Shown here: positions 7,889 to 17,325 of the stretch, piece after piece
Numbering within the stretch: the first letter of the stretch is position 1
Layout: every line of letters begins with the position of its first letter
NCBI RefSeq assembly: GCF_030408555.1
Contig: NZ_CP047048.1
Location: 2,170,001-2,234,000, forward strand
DNA length: 64,000 nucleotides
Origin: Corynebacterium aurimucosum
GTDB taxonomy: Bacteria > Actinomycetota > Actinomycetes > Mycobacteriales > Mycobacteriaceae
Direction of reading: 5' to 3'
Made by a program: the position numbers and the translations under genes
The notes under the pieces: model-generated
Database searches by the model: none
The model's input: only the letters and a program-made list of their open reading frames with translations
What the model was told of the DNA's origin: nothing

Positions 7889-7905
7889 AAAAGAGAGCGG
7901 GCATT
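7889..7905 (-). terminator. Right half of the IS-disrupted bidirectional terminator
   Basis: GAGAGCGGGCATT complements the half at 6541-6553. It directly follows the AGCS stop codon region on the minus strand and now lacks its partner arm by 1.3 kb. Confidence 0.75.
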
Positions 7906-7908
7906 GCT

Positions 7909-9453
7909 TTACTTACCTTGGAGCGGCGATTGCTCCGCGATAGCTTTCTGCGCGGCTTCCTGCCGGGCAACCTTGCGCTCTACCCAAAACTCTGCGTTCT
8001 TGATTCCCAACGCCTCTGGGTCAAACTGCGGGTCCTTGCCAGCAGCCTTCTGTGCGCTGTAGTCCTTGAGGCACTTGAGAGCCGGGACCTGCAGGAAGAG
8101 GATGGCGATGATGTTGAGCCAGGCCGTTGCGCCAACACCGATATCACCCAGCGCCCAGGCTGCACCCGGAGTCGTGGTAGCTCCGACAATCACGGAGACC
8201 ACGAGGAGAATGCGCAGGAGCCACACCAGCGCGCGACGGGTGGTCTTGTTGCTGATCCACCGGTTGAAGTAGGTCAGGTTGACCTCTGCCATGTAGTAGT
8301 AGGCCAAGACGGTGGTAAAGGCAAAGAACGCGATGGCGATGGCAATGAAGCTCGGTCCGAAACCTGCCAACAAGGTGTCTAGGCCGTGCTGGACAAAGCC
8401 CGGCCCTACTTCCACGCCATCCGGGATGGAGCCAGCGTAGACCACGGGGCCATCCTCCGATTCACCTTCGAAGATCTTGTACATGTCGGTGGAGATGATG
8501 ATGAAGGCGGTAGCCGAACACACGAAGAGGGTGTCGATATAAACCGCGAAGGCCTGCACGAAGCCCTGCTTCGCCGGGTGGGACACCTCCGCGGCCGCAG
8601 CAGACTGCGGACCGGTACCCTGACCAGCCTCGTTGGAGTAAATGCCGCGCTTGACTCCCCACATGATGGCCGAGCCCAACAGGCCGGAGAAGGCCTGCTC
8701 GGCGCCGAAAGCAGACTTAAAGATCATGCCGAAGACTTCGGGAATCTGGTTAAAGTTCATGATCAGAATGATGATGGCAAAGAGAATGTAGGCAGCCGCC
8801 ATGAACGGAACCACGAGGGACGCGAAGTTCGCGATGCGCTTGACACCACCGATAATGATGATGGCTAGAATCCCGCCCAGAACCAGGGCAGACCAGCCAA
8901 CTTCAATACCCCAAGCGTTCTGGACTGCAGCGGCCACGCCGTTCGCCTGGATACCAGGCAGGAAGTAGCTGGTGGCCAGGATCATCGCAATGGCGAAGAC
9001 GATGCCATAAACCACCATGAATGGTCCGGCCTTAGTGTGCTTGTAGGCCTTCTCGATGTAATAAGCCGGGCCACCACGGTACTCACCGGTGTCCTGGTCC
9101 TTCTCCTTATAAACCTGCGCCAGAGTACATTCCACAAACGAGGTGGCAGATCCCAGCAGGGCCACGGCCCACATCCAGAACACCGCACCTGGTCCACCGA
9201 AGGCAATAGCCGTCGCAACACCCGCGATATTGCCCACGCCGACACGGCCCGCTAGCGAAATCATCAGCGACTGGAAGGAGGAGACACCCGAATCGGAGCT
9301 TTCACCATCCTTCAGCTGCTTAATCATGTCCGGAATGCAGCGTACCTGCAAGAACTTGGTGGCCAGGGTGAAATAGATTCCCGCGCCAAGACACAGGAAG
9401 ACTAGTGCTGGTGACCAAATCAAAGAGTTGAGGGTGTCGAGAAAGGCTGACAT
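7909..9453 (-). CDS. Sodium/alanine(glycine) symporter, AGCS family
   Basis: A 514-residue polytopic transporter of the alanine/glycine:cation symporter family, importing small neutral amino acids with Na+ or H+. The family signature region is clear: LMISLAGRVGVGNIAGVATAIAFGGPGAVFWMW, and later GIYSNEAGQGTGPQSAAAAEVSHPAKQGFVQA. About 10-11 hydrophobic helices and a charged cytoplasmic C-terminus (VERKVARQEAAQKAI) are visible. The start MSAFLDTLNSLIW fits the family. Monocistronic; its original downstream terminator was interrupted by the IS element. Confidence 0.92.
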   Translation of the reverse strand: MSAFLDTLNSLIWSPALVFLCLGAGIYFTLATKFLQVRCIPDMIKQLKDGESSDSGVSSFQSLMISLAGRVGVGNIAGVATAIAFGGPGAVFWMWAVALLGSATSFVECTLAQVYKEKDQDTGEYRGGPAYYIEKAYKHTKAGPFMVVYGIVFAIAMILATSYFLPGIQANGVAAAVQNAWGIEVGWSALVLGGILAIIIIGGVKRIANFASLVVPFMAAAYILFAIIILIMNFNQIPEVFGMIFKSAFGAEQAFSGLLGSAIMWGVKRGIYSNEAGQGTGPQSAAAAEVSHPAKQGFVQAFAVYIDTLFVCSATAFIIISTDMYKIFEGESEDGPVVYAGSIPDGVEVGPGFVQHGLDTLLAGFGPSFIAIAIAFFAFTTVLAYYYMAEVNLTYFNRWISNKTTRRALVWLLRILLVVSVIVGATTTPGAAWALGDIGVGATAWLNIIAILFLQVPALKCLKDYSAQKAAGKDPQFDPEALGIKNAEFWVERKVARQEAAQKAIAEQSPLQGK

Positions 9454-9722
9454 CGGTAGGTTACCGTCCTTCGCAATATGTGAGTGCCGTCACGTTAAAG
9501 GCTGACCTAATAATGCCCCTTCCACGACGACTTTCGTGCGTGAAATCATAAAAAAGTTGAGAAGGCACCACCCTCAACATTGACATCCAGCACAAATCCC
9601 CAGCACATATCGATTAAGAGACCGATTTCGATAAGCACACTCTTCCCCCACCCCCACTTACCCCCACCGAGCCAAGAGCGCGCGTCCCCGACCACGCCCC
9701 AAGAGAAACTATGGTGGAAGAC

Positions 9723-10355
9723 ATGAGTGATATCCCCGCTAAGAACGACCGCCTCGTCTGGATCGACCTGGAGATGACCGGGCTTGATCCGAAGCGCCAC
9801 GTGATCGTGGAAGTTGCCGCCGTGATTACCGACGCCGAACTGAACATTCTCGACGAGGGCATTGACTTCGTCGTCCACGCCACGGAGGAAGAACTCGCGC
9901 AGATGGATGACTTCGTCACCGAGATGCACGCGAAGTCTGGGCTGGACAAGGAGATTCGAGAATCTGTAATCACGATTAAGGAGGCAGAGGAGGCGGTGCT
10001 GAAGCTCGTCGAGAAGCACTGCGACGCCAATCATCCGGCACCTCTTGCCGGCAATTCCATCGCTACGGACCGCACCTTTATTCGCGAATACATGCCGCGC
10101 CTGGACGCCGCGCTGCACTACCGAATGATTGATGTCTCCACGATTAAGGAGCTGGCACGCCGCTGGCACCCGCGGGCCTATTACAACCAGCCCGACAAGG
10201 GGATGGCACATCGAGCCTTGCAGGACATCATCGAGTCCATTCGCGAGCTCGATTTTTATCGCCGCAGCGTGTTCCGCACAGATAACGGCCCCTCCACCCC
10301 GGAAGCTGAGGAGCTCAAGGCGGCTACTACCAACGACTACCAGGCGTTTTTGTAA
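9723..10355 (+). CDS. orn: Oligoribonuclease
   Basis: A DEDDh 3'-5' exoribonuclease that degrades 2-5 nt RNA and linear dinucleotides to mononucleotides. The motifs are present: [11 protein letters not shown] (ExoI, D/E), [12 protein letters not shown] (ExoII), and [15 protein letters not shown] (ExoIII with His). It is 210 residues from the ATG at 9723, preceded by GGTGGA; an in-frame ATG at 9711 (AAGAGA upstream) would add four residues. The tail is slightly longer than in E. coli Orn (181). tRNA-His follows directly, the same order as in several corynebacteria. Confidence 0.95.
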   Translation: MSDIPAKNDRLVWIDLEMTGLDPKRHVIVEVAAVITDAELNILDEGIDFVVHATEEELAQMDDFVTEMHAKSGLDKEIRESVITIKEAEEAVLKLVEKHCDANHPAPLAGNSIATDRTFIREYMPRLDAALHYRMIDVSTIKELARRWHPRAYYNQPDKGMAHRALQDIIESIRELDFYRRSVFRTDNGPSTPEAEELKAATTNDYQAFL

Positions 10356-10402
10356 AACGGAGAACGTGGGTTAACCTGTATCTCGTTGCTTTCCGCAACG
10401 AT

Positions 10403-10476
10403 GGTGGCTGTAGTTCAGCTGGTAGAGCACCAGGTTGTGATCCTGGGTGTCGCGGGTTCGAGCCCCGTCAGCCACC
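10403..10476 (+). tRNA. tRNA-His (anticodon GTG)
   Basis: Acceptor GTGGCTG/CAGCCAC with the extra G at -1 (10403) opposite discriminator C (10476), a hallmark of tRNA-His. Anticodon loop TTGTGAT, T-loop GGGTTCGAGCCCC. CCA is not encoded. Confidence 0.96.
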
Positions 10477-10483
10477 CCGAATA

Positions 10484-10525
10484 GACCCCGCATTCTGCTT
10501 GAGTAGGATGCGGGGTCAACTTTTT
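10484..10525 (+). terminator. Terminator of tRNA-His
   Basis: GACCCCGCAT pairs with ATGCGGGGTC, extended by three weaker pairs, then AACTTTTT. A strong rho-independent hairpin. Confidence 0.88.
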
Positions 10526-10570
10526 GCATTGCGCCTCAGCACCCCCAAGCCCCCAACCTGCCGGCCTTGA

Positions 10571-10589
10571 GTATGTTAGCCTTACCTAA
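10571..10589. promoter_or_regulatory. DtxR-type iron box upstream of the siderophore-interacting protein
   Basis: GTATGTTAGCCTTACCTAA matches the DtxR consensus TTAGGTTAGCCTAACCTAA at 16 of 19 positions. It lies ~60 bp upstream of the gene, where DtxR-Fe(II) would repress transcription in iron-replete cells. Confidence 0.8.
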
Positions 10590-10651
10590 TTGCATGGTGC
10601 GTAGGCTTCCTCCAGCACAGCACCTCAAGTTTTCAAAGGACAGTGATAACG

Positions 10652-11512
10652 ATGGCTGGCCAAGCTAAAGAGGCAGCGTCGAAGCGCAAGCCCCGCAAGG
10701 CACATGAAGCGACCGTGACTGGTCGCTACCAGGTCTCTCCGGATTTGATTCGGTTGAGCATGAACTCCCCGGCTTTTGTAGGCAAGGAGCTGGAGTTTAC
10801 GGATCACTACATCAAGTTATTATTCGTGCCAGAAAGCGCCGATTATTCTTGGCCATTTGATGTCCAGCAGATTCGCGAAGAGCAGCCGCGTGATAAGCAA
10901 CCAATTCTCCGTACCTACACCCTGATTAACCTAGACCCGGAGACCGGGGACTTCGACGTTGTTTTTGTCACCCACGGTGATTCCGGTCTGGCTGGTCCGT
11001 GGGCACGAGTCGCTAAGGCCGGAGAGAAGATCGGCTTCCTCGGCCCAGGTGGCGCGTGGGGACCTGCCGAAGAATATGAGCACTTCATCTTCGCCGGCGA
11101 TGAATCTGCGGCACCGGCCATCGGCGCTGGTCTGCGCCACCTCCCTGAGGGCGCGACCACTACGGCCTTCATCGAGATCGAAGACGAAGACCACAAGTTC
11201 GAGCTGCCCACCCGCGAGGGCGTGGAGATCGTCTGGGTGATCCGCAATGGCGCTACCCACGGCACTGAGCTATCCCGCGTGGTACGCGAGGCTAGTATCC
11301 CCAAGGAGAAGAAAACCAGCTGGTTCATCCACGGTGTCGCCGAGATGATCAAAGAGCTGCGTCGCTTCCTTTTCGTGGAATCTGGAATTCCCAAGGAAGA
11401 CGTTTCTATCTCTGGCTACTGGCGTATCGGAATGACTGAGGACCAATGGCAATCCTCCAAGCGCGAATTCAATGCAGAGATTGAAGCAGAGGAAGAAAGA
11501 GCTAAGGCCTAA
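10652..11512 (+). CDS. Siderophore-interacting protein (flavin ferric reductase)
   Basis: A 286-residue cytoplasmic FAD-dependent reductase of the SIP family, which releases iron from imported ferric siderophores. An FAD-binding barrel (RTYTLINLDPETGDFDVVFVTHGDSGLAGPWA, the RxYT flavin motif) precedes a SIP domain (FIFAGDESAAPAIGAGLRHLPEGATTTAFIE; WFIHGVAEMIKELRRFL; SGYWRIGMTEDQW). Start ATG 10652 is 11 nt from AAAGGA; a GTG at 10643 is possible. The DtxR box upstream and the iron ABC importer at 16.5-19.6 kb place it in iron acquisition. Confidence 0.93.
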   Translation: MAGQAKEAASKRKPRKAHEATVTGRYQVSPDLIRLSMNSPAFVGKELEFTDHYIKLLFVPESADYSWPFDVQQIREEQPRDKQPILRTYTLINLDPETGDFDVVFVTHGDSGLAGPWARVAKAGEKIGFLGPGGAWGPAEEYEHFIFAGDESAAPAIGAGLRHLPEGATTTAFIEIEDEDHKFELPTREGVEIVWVIRNGATHGTELSRVVREASIPKEKKTSWFIHGVAEMIKELRRFLFVESGIPKEDVSISGYWRIGMTEDQWQSSKREFNAEIEAEEERAKA

Positions 11513-11527
11513 CGCTTGTTTTCACGT

Positions 11528-11533
11528 TAGACT
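11528..11533 (+). promoter_or_regulatory. -10 hexamer TAGACT, leaderless start of the glycosylase gene
   Basis: TAGACT ends 6 nt before the ATG at 11540 and there is no Shine-Dalgarno sequence, so the mRNA probably begins at the start codon. Confidence 0.45.
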
Positions 11534-11539
11534 GCGGCA

Positions 11540-12085
11540 ATGATCGATTTCACCGACACCGCCGACGTCGTTGCTCCCCAGCTTCTGGGCACGGTGCTCA
11601 CGCACAACGGCGTTTCGGTACGCATCACGGAGGTCGAGGCTTACCTCGGCGCAGACGATGAGGCCTCACACACTTTTAAGGGCCGCACTCCGCGCAACGC
11701 AGCCATGTTTGGCCAACCCGGGCGCTTCTACGTCTACATGTCTTATGGCATCCATCGGAACAGCAATATCGTCTGCGCGCCCGAAGGCACCGGTCAGGGT
11801 TGCTTGCTCCGCGGCGGAGAAGTCATCGACGGGCTAGACATTGCCTACCAGCGCCGGGGCGACACGGATTTTCATAATCTCGCCCGCGGCCCTGGCAATT
11901 TGGGCAAGGCCTTAGGATTCAGTCTTGAAGATAACGGAACCCCGGTAAAACTTGCCGCACGCGAAGAGGAGCCCGAGTGGGTCCGCGGGCCGCGCATCGG
12001 CATCTCAAAGAACCAAGATGCCGCGCTGCGATTCTGGATTCCCTTCGACAAGACAGTGTCTCGACGTCGCGGTCTCCCCCGCTAG
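11540..12085 (+). CDS. DNA-3-methyladenine glycosylase (AAG/MPG family)
   Basis: A 181-residue base-excision repair glycosylase that removes alkylated and deaminated purines. Family hallmarks are ITEVEAYLGADDEASHTFKG (with the catalytic Glu region), RNAAMFGQPGRFYVYMSYGIH, LLRGGEVIDG, and LARGPGNLGKALGF. The length is typical of bacterial AAG. Convergent with sucCD across a shared terminator; starts with an apparently leaderless promoter. Confidence 0.93.
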   Translation: MIDFTDTADVVAPQLLGTVLTHNGVSVRITEVEAYLGADDEASHTFKGRTPRNAAMFGQPGRFYVYMSYGIHRNSNIVCAPEGTGQGCLLRGGEVIDGLDIAYQRRGDTDFHNLARGPGNLGKALGFSLEDNGTPVKLAAREEEPEWVRGPRIGISKNQDAALRFWIPFDKTVSRRRGLPR

Positions 12086-12093
12086 CCCCTACC

Positions 12094-12121
12094 GGCGCAT
12101 GAGTCCTGAGACTCATGCGCC
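12094..12121. terminator. Bidirectional terminator between the glycosylase gene and sucD
   Basis: A perfect 12-bp stem GGCGCATGAGTC/GACTCATGCGCC with a 4-nt loop CTGA, between two convergent genes. Only short T runs follow on either side. Confidence 0.72.
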
Positions 12122-12127
12122 TTATCT

Positions 12128-13006
12128 TTAAGCCAAGGCTGCTCGCACCAGCTCCGCGGCCTGCGAGGGGGTCTTGCCCACCTTCACGCCGGCCGCTTCC
12201 AGCGCCGCCTTCTTGCCTTCTGCCGTACCAGAACCGCCAGACACGATGGCGCCAGCATGCCCCATCGTCTTGCCTTCCGGCGCGGTAAAGCCCGCGATAT
12301 ACGCAATCACCGGCTTCGTGACGTGGTCCTTGATATAGGCAGCGGCATGCTCCTCTGCATCACCGCCGATTTCACCGATCATAATGATCGCCTCGGTATC
12401 CGGATCATTCTGGAAGGCCTCAATCGCTGAAATGTGCGTGGTCCCGATAATCGGATCTCCACCGATTCCCACGCACGTGCTAAAGCCAATATCGGATAGC
12501 TCGTACATCATCTGATACGTCAGGGTGCCCGACTTCGACACCAAGCCAATCTTTCCTGGGTTTGGCGCAGTCTCTGCCGGAATAATGCCCGCATTAGATT
12601 CACCCGGTGTGTAGAGCCCCGGACAGTTCGGCCCAATGATGCGGGTTTTGGATTCTCGTCCCAGCGCATAGAGCTCAGCGGTGTCCTTCACCGGAATTCC
12701 TTCCGTAATGATGACCACGAGTTCAATACCGGCGCGGATGGCTTCTTCCGCTGCGTCCTTAGTGAACTTTGCCGGCACAAAAATGACGGTGACATTGGCA
12801 TCGGTAGCCTGCATGGCCTCACGCACGCTACCGAAGACGGGAATCTCACGCCCCTCAATATCCACGCGCTCACCTGCCTTGCGCGGGTTGACCCCACCTA
12901 CGATGGTGGAGCCGGATTCCAGCATGCGACGCGTGTGCTTCATACCTTCGGACCCCGTCATGCCCTGGACAATGATCCGCGAGTCTTTGTTGAGAAAAAT
13001 CGACAT
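12128..13006 (-). CDS. sucD: Succinyl-CoA synthetase alpha subunit
   Basis: A 292-residue alpha subunit of succinate-CoA ligase (TCA cycle), cleaving succinyl-CoA with substrate-level phosphorylation. The CoA-binding region [27 protein letters not shown] and [20 protein letters not shown] are present. The phosphohistidine is in [20 protein letters not shown]. It starts 8 nt after the sucC stop, so the two form one operon. Confidence 0.97.
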   Translation of the reverse strand: MSIFLNKDSRIIVQGMTGSEGMKHTRRMLESGSTIVGGVNPRKAGERVDIEGREIPVFGSVREAMQATDANVTVIFVPAKFTKDAAEEAIRAGIELVVIITEGIPVKDTAELYALGRESKTRIIGPNCPGLYTPGESNAGIIPAETAPNPGKIGLVSKSGTLTYQMMYELSDIGFSTCVGIGGDPIIGTTHISAIEAFQNDPDTEAIIMIGEIGGDAEEHAAAYIKDHVTKPVIAYIAGFTAPEGKTMGHAGAIVSGGSGTAEGKKAALEAAGVKVGKTPSQAAELVRAALA

Positions 13007-13014
13007 GTCTACTC

Positions 13015-14187
13015 CTAGTTCGCCAGCTCCGCAGCCCGGCGGGCCGCAGCGTCCATGGTTTCAACCTGCTCCAGTTTGGGCAGGTGTGCGTCATTCAGAA
13101 TCGTGCGTCCCAATTCCGCGTTGTTGCCATCCAGGCGCACCACGAGCGGCTTGGGGTCAATCCCCTCCGAGTCCAGGATTTTGTAGGCCTGCACGATGCC
13201 CTTGGCCACTTCATCGCAGGCGGTAATACCGCCGAAGACATTGACAAAGACCGATTTCACCTGCGGATCACTGAGAATCACTTCGAGCCCGTTGGCCATC
13301 ACCTCCGCATTAGCGCCACCACCGATATCGAGGAAGTTCGCGGGCTTCGGCTGCGAAGAAAAAACCTCGCCGGCATAGGCCACGACGTCGAGCGTGGACA
13401 TCACGAGGCCAGCGCCATTGCCGATAATCCCCACGGAACCGTCAAGCTTCACGTAGTTCAACCCCATCTTCTGCGCCTTGAGCTCCAGCGGATCGGTCGC
13501 CCCGTGGTCTTGGAGGTCCCGGTGCTCGGGGTGGCGGAACTGCGCATTATCATCCAGCGTGACCTTGCCATCAAGCGCAATCATCTCACCGCTCGATGTC
13601 TTGACCAGCGGGTTCACCTCTACCAGCGTGGCATCTTCTTCCGTGTACACCGTGTAGAGCTTCTTGAACACGGGCACCAGCTTGGCGACGTCCCCCTCGT
13701 CAAACCCCGCCTCATACGCCATGTCTCGAGCGAGGGTGTCTGTCATGCCATCGAGTGGGGAGAAGCTGCGCTTAATCAGGGCATCTGGGCGCTCTTCGGC
13801 CAGCTTCTCAATCTCCACGCCGCCTTCTTTGGAGAGCATGGCCAGGTAACGGCGTTTGGTGCGGTCCAGGAGGATGGAGAAGTAGTATTCCGCAGCGATG
13901 TCGGCACCTTCTGCCACCATGACCTTGCGCACGGTGTGCCCCTTGATCTTCAGGCCTAGAATCTCATTGGCCTTCTCCGCGGCTTCCGCAGGACTGTGCG
14001 CTAGCTTGACTCCCCCAGCCTTTCCGCGCCCACCGGTTTTGATTTGTGCTTTGACCACGACCACCGGTGTCCCCAACTTCACGGCTGCTTCTTCAGCCTG
14101 CACGGCCGAGGTCGCAACGATGCCTTTGAGGGTGGGAACGCCATGAGCTTCAAAGAGGTCTCGAGCTTGGTACTCGTAGAGATCCAC
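13015..14187 (-). CDS. sucC: Succinyl-CoA synthetase beta subunit
   Basis: A 390-residue beta subunit with an N-terminal ATP-grasp fold ([21 protein letters not shown]) and a C-terminal ligase domain ([38 protein letters not shown]). The GTG start giving [16 protein letters not shown] was chosen because GGAGG lies 6 nt upstream and the family begins there; an ATG 12 nt earlier would include the ribosome site. First gene of sucCD. The 200-bp upstream region carries repeated ACTTTGCA motifs. Confidence 0.96.
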   Translation of the reverse strand: MDLYEYQARDLFEAHGVPTLKGIVATSAVQAEEAAVKLGTPVVVVKAQIKTGGRGKAGGVKLAHSPAEAAEKANEILGLKIKGHTVRKVMVAEGADIAAEYYFSILLDRTKRRYLAMLSKEGGVEIEKLAEERPDALIKRSFSPLDGMTDTLARDMAYEAGFDEGDVAKLVPVFKKLYTVYTEEDATLVEVNPLVKTSSGEMIALDGKVTLDDNAQFRHPEHRDLQDHGATDPLELKAQKMGLNYVKLDGSVGIIGNGAGLVMSTLDVVAYAGEVFSSQPKPANFLDIGGGANAEVMANGLEVILSDPQVKSVFVNVFGGITACDEVAKGIVQAYKILDSEGIDPKPLVVRLDGNNAELGRTILNDAHLPKLEQVETMDAAARRAAELAN

Positions 14188-14253
14188 TTCTGCCTCCATC
14201 TTTGCAGTGAATAACTAGTTCTCCACAAGATTCACCAAAACAAAGACGTGATG

Positions 14254-14300
14254 CAAACCACTTTGCAGAAGTTAAAGTATTACACTTCACACACTTTGCA
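14254..14300. promoter_or_regulatory. Repeated ACTTTGCA motifs upstream of sucCD (candidate RamB sites)
   Basis: ACTTTGCA occurs at 14260-14267 and 14293-14300, and the first is part of a dyad GCAAACCACTTTGC. A third TCTTTGCA is at 14199-14206. The core resembles the RamB operator reported in C. glutamicum (ACTTTGCAAA-like, from memory). RamB controls acetate and TCA-linked genes. Function here is inferred. Confidence 0.4.
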
Positions 14301-14405
14301 TTACGTGCGCGCACGTCGCAATGCTGCCCGTTACAGCCATTTAGGCCACTGACGCCGAATTAGCTGTTTTAACTTTCGGGTGCACCCCGATCGATCCCCG
14401 GGGAG

Positions 14406-15635
14406 CTACTGATTAGCGGTAGCATTGCCCGCAGACCAGGTAGCCCAATCCATATTCCAGTCCCCTAGACCATCGAGCGCACTCAGCACACCACCGCCGG
14501 TGTTGGAAACCCTCACGATATCGCCGCGTTTGACCGTGTTTTGGAACCACTGAGCAGCCTCAGTAGTTACATTGATACAGCCGTGGGACTGGTTGTAACT
14601 GCCCATCGCACCCACAGCCCAAGGCGCCGCATGGACATAGATTCCGGAATAGGACATCTGCGTCGCCCACTGAACGTCGGTCTTGTAACCGCCAGCGTCG
14701 AGAGCCAGGCCAAAGGTAGTCGAGTCCATGGTGAGGGACGGGTACTGGTCACCGATGATGTAGGCGCCGTTCGGGGTATCCCACTGGCCATCCCTGCCCA
14801 TCGAGACAGGAATGCGGCGCAGCACCTCACCATTCTTGAACACCGACATCATCTTCGTGTTGTTATCGATCAGCGTGATGACGCGGTCGCCGATAGTAAA
14901 GTTGGTTGAGGCATCCTCGCCGCCGTAGACACCGCCGCCGAGGTTGCGACCGTACAGGTCGACGTCAACAGTCACCTTCGTACCCGGCTCCCAATAGTTT
15001 TCCGGGCGCCAGCGCACCTCCTGGTTATTCACCCAGTAAAAAGCACCGTCGACGGCGGGCTCTGTTTTGACCGTAATGGCCTTTTCGGCCGCCTTGCGGT
15101 CAGTGACGTAGTTGCCAAAGCGCACGCCGATAACCTGACCCACGCCTACTTCGGAGTCCGGCAGTGGGCTCAAAGCTACCTCGGATACCCCTGCGGCCTG
15201 CGGGGTGGTGAACGTGATGGTCTTGTGGGTGCCATCTTTGTCCGTGGCATCGATGGTGTACGTGCGGTTATATCCCAACACCTCAGCACTCTTCCACGTG
15301 GTCGAGTCCGAGGACAGCTCATCTTCCACTTCAATGCCAGCCTCGTTGGTCATCGTCACCGACTTCAGGCCAGCCGGGGAGTTCACTTCTACCGGTTCGG
15401 ATGGATCAACATTGCTAGCACCGTCCTTGACGGAAAACTTCAGCTGCTTCGCTTTAGCGGCTGCCGAGGCCGACGCCTCCGCCGAAGCACTCGTCTGAGC
15501 ATCTGCTTCCGATTGGTTTTCGGCTGGGCCAGAATCCGCGGCCCCGCCGATGGTGCAGGCGGCCAGAAGGGAAGCCGTTGCAACGAGGCTCGAGAGAAGT
15601 ACTGCGGGACGTGCAGAAGGGAATAGAGAACGCAC
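14406..15635 (-). CDS. L,D-transpeptidase lipoprotein (Ig-like plus YkuD domains)
   Basis: A cell-wall enzyme that makes 3-3 peptidoglycan crosslinks. From the GTG at 15635 (AGGGG 5 nt before) it has 409 residues: a signal peptide with lipobox LLAAC, a Ser/Ala-rich low-complexity linker (residues ~35-60), Ig-like domains ([39 protein letters not shown]), and a YkuD catalytic domain with [34 protein letters not shown] and the SHGCINV motif bearing the nucleophilic Cys. Architecture matches mycobacterial LdtB/LppS-type proteins. A more upstream ATG (15686) would prefix a non-signal-like stretch. Confidence 0.92.
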   Translation of the reverse strand: MRSLFPSARPAVLLSSLVATASLLAACTIGGAADSGPAENQSEADAQTSASAEASASAAAKAKQLKFSVKDGASNVDPSEPVEVNSPAGLKSVTMTNEAGIEVEDELSSDSTTWKSAEVLGYNRTYTIDATDKDGTHKTITFTTPQAAGVSEVALSPLPDSEVGVGQVIGVRFGNYVTDRKAAEKAITVKTEPAVDGAFYWVNNQEVRWRPENYWEPGTKVTVDVDLYGRNLGGGVYGGEDASTNFTIGDRVITLIDNNTKMMSVFKNGEVLRRIPVSMGRDGQWDTPNGAYIIGDQYPSLTMDSTTFGLALDAGGYKTDVQWATQMSYSGIYVHAAPWAVGAMGSYNQSHGCINVTTEAAQWFQNTVKRGDIVRVSNTGGGVLSALDGLGDWNMDWATWSAGNATANQ

Positions 15636-15924
15636 AGAAACCCCTAGCTCATAGAAATGATTAAAGACAATGACAAGAGTTCTCATAGCCTAACCGCCAG
15701 CGCACCTCTCAAACCAGTTGACGCCACCACCCTTAACCGTTTCGTTACCCACCCGTTGCGCACCCAATTCGCCCCTCCTTCAAAGCGGCCACAACGCCAC
15801 CACCGAAGACCCCAATAAACCACCAACTACCTGGCGATTTTACCTTTTTACAAAGAGGGTGTTAAAGTTACATCTCGTTGCACGGCAGGCACTGAGGAAA
15901 TCAGCAGTCACCGAGTAAACACAA

Positions 15925-15997
<73 letters not shown>

Positions 15998-16003
15998 CAG
16001 TTC

Positions 16004-16037
16004 AACCCCCTTCATCCTTCGATGAAGGGGGTTTCCT
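16004..16037. terminator. Terminator after tRNA-Lys
   Basis: AACCCCCTTCATC pairs with GATGAAGGGGGTT (13 bp) around a short loop CTTC, followed by TCCTCATT. It also lies at the 3' end of the convergent 2H phosphoesterase gene and may serve both. Confidence 0.8.
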
Positions 16038-16552
16038 CATTCCGTGGCCGCCCCAAAGACCTCCAGGCGCTGCGTCTTGGGCCGCCACCAGGCGGCAGAT
16101 TCTGCCCTGAATTCTTTATGCTCCGGCCCGGCAATCTCATCGAGGGCGCGCATATAGTCAGGCACCAGCGCCCGGGGCAGGCGCAGGCCCATCGTCAGAT
16201 GCGGCGTCCACCGTGGTCCGCGCCCCTCGGGGTTCTTAGCGCTTATCTTCCGCGCCGCAATTTCTAGCTCATCGGTGGTCTCCAGAAGCCAGGCCACGGT
16301 CTGCTTGCTTTTCCTTCCGAAGACCACCGTTCCTACGCGATGAAATTGCGCCGGCATCAGCGGTGGGAGCAGGCTGCGAGCCTCGTCAACGACTGAAGTC
16401 TCGAGCACCGGCGCGAACGTCACCGTAATGTGTGGGCGCTGGTGCTGCACCGGAAAGCCACGCTGAGCCAGGGCTGCGTAGACTTCCCGGATGGTGTTTT
16501 CGTCCTCCGGGGTGAGGTACAACAGGAGGTTCTCGGGCGAATTTCGGCTCAC
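16037..16552 (-). CDS. 2H phosphoesterase superfamily protein (2'-5' RNA ligase-like)
   Basis: A 171-residue protein with the two HxTx motifs of the 2H phosphoesterase (LigT/ThpR) fold: HITVTF near residue 41 and HLTMGL near residue 117. These proteins hydrolyse cyclic phosphodiesters or ligate RNA ends in vitro; the physiological substrate is unknown. Start MSRNSPENLLLYLTPED. It follows the iron-importer ATPase gene by about 11 nt on the same strand and may be cotranscribed with it, without an evident functional link. Confidence 0.82.
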   Translation of the reverse strand: MSRNSPENLLLYLTPEDENTIREVYAALAQRGFPVQHQRPHITVTFAPVLETSVVDEARSLLPPLMPAQFHRVGTVVFGRKSKQTVAWLLETTDELEIAARKISAKNPEGRGPRWTPHLTMGLRLPRALVPDYMRALDEIAGPEHKEFRAESAAWWRPKTQRLEVFGAATE

Positions 16553-16563
16553 ACGGCCCGAGT

Positions 16564-17325
16564 CTAACTAACCTCCCGCAGCGCCACGACGGGTTGCCCG
16601 CGGTGGTCCAGCACATCCGTCTCTACGCCGTAGACCTCGCGCAAGAGTTCCTCCGTGAGCACCTCCCCCGGCGCGCCATGGGCGCGGGCCTTGCCACCGT
16701 GGAGCACGACGAGCTGGTCACACATCCGGGCCGCCAGGTTGATGTCATGAATCGCTACCAACGCGAGGCTGCCTTCCTCCCGAGCTTTTGCCCGCACGCG
16801 GCCCAAGACGAAGAGCTGGCGGTTGAGATCGAGGGCGGAGGTGGGTTCGTCGAGAAGCATGAGCCCAGGGGTCCCCACCAGCATCTGCGCCACGGCGACG
16901 AGCTGGCGCTGGCCGCCGGAGAGCTCGTTGAGGTAGCGCTGCGCAATGTCGTCGAGCCCCATGGAGTGCAGGACCTCGGCGGTGCGGGTGACGGGGTCCT
17001 CACATGCTTCCCGACGCGCCGCAATCAGCACCGCCTCAAACGCCCGCAGCGCCGCGGTGTGCGGCAGCCCCTGCGGCACATAGCCGATAAGCTGGCGGCG
17101 CCGCTGTCCGCTCGGAACCTGGCCGTCGACGCGAAAGCCCACCGTGCCACCCCGCGCGCGGTGCACCCCGGCGAGCGTCTTGATGGTGGTGGTCTTGCCG
17201 GACGCGTTCGGCCCCAGCAGCCCCACGACCTGCCCGCCGCACAGGGTGGGAAGGCTCAGCCCGTCCACCACCGTGCGCGAGCCATAGCCGGCAGATAGAT
17301 CGGTGATGGTGAGTTCTACGTCCAC
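16564..17325 (-). CDS. Iron-siderophore ABC transporter, ATP-binding protein
   Basis: A 253-residue FecE/FepC-type ATPase: Walker A GPNASGKTT, signature LNELSGGQRQLVAVAQ, Walker B LMLLDEPTSALDL, switch His in VAIHDINLA. It energises import of ferric siderophore or heme through the adjacent permease. It overlaps the permease 3' end by 10 nt, so translation is probably coupled. Last cognate gene of the DtxR-boxed operon. Confidence 0.93.
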   Translation of the reverse strand: MDVELTITDLSAGYGSRTVVDGLSLPTLCGGQVVGLLGPNASGKTTTIKTLAGVHRARGGTVGFRVDGQVPSGQRRRQLIGYVPQGLPHTAALRAFEAVLIAARREACEDPVTRTAEVLHSMGLDDIAQRYLNELSGGQRQLVAVAQMLVGTPGLMLLDEPTSALDLNRQLFVLGRVRAKAREEGSLALVAIHDINLAARMCDQLVVLHGGKARAHGAPGEVLTEELLREVYGVETDVLDHRGQPVVALREVS

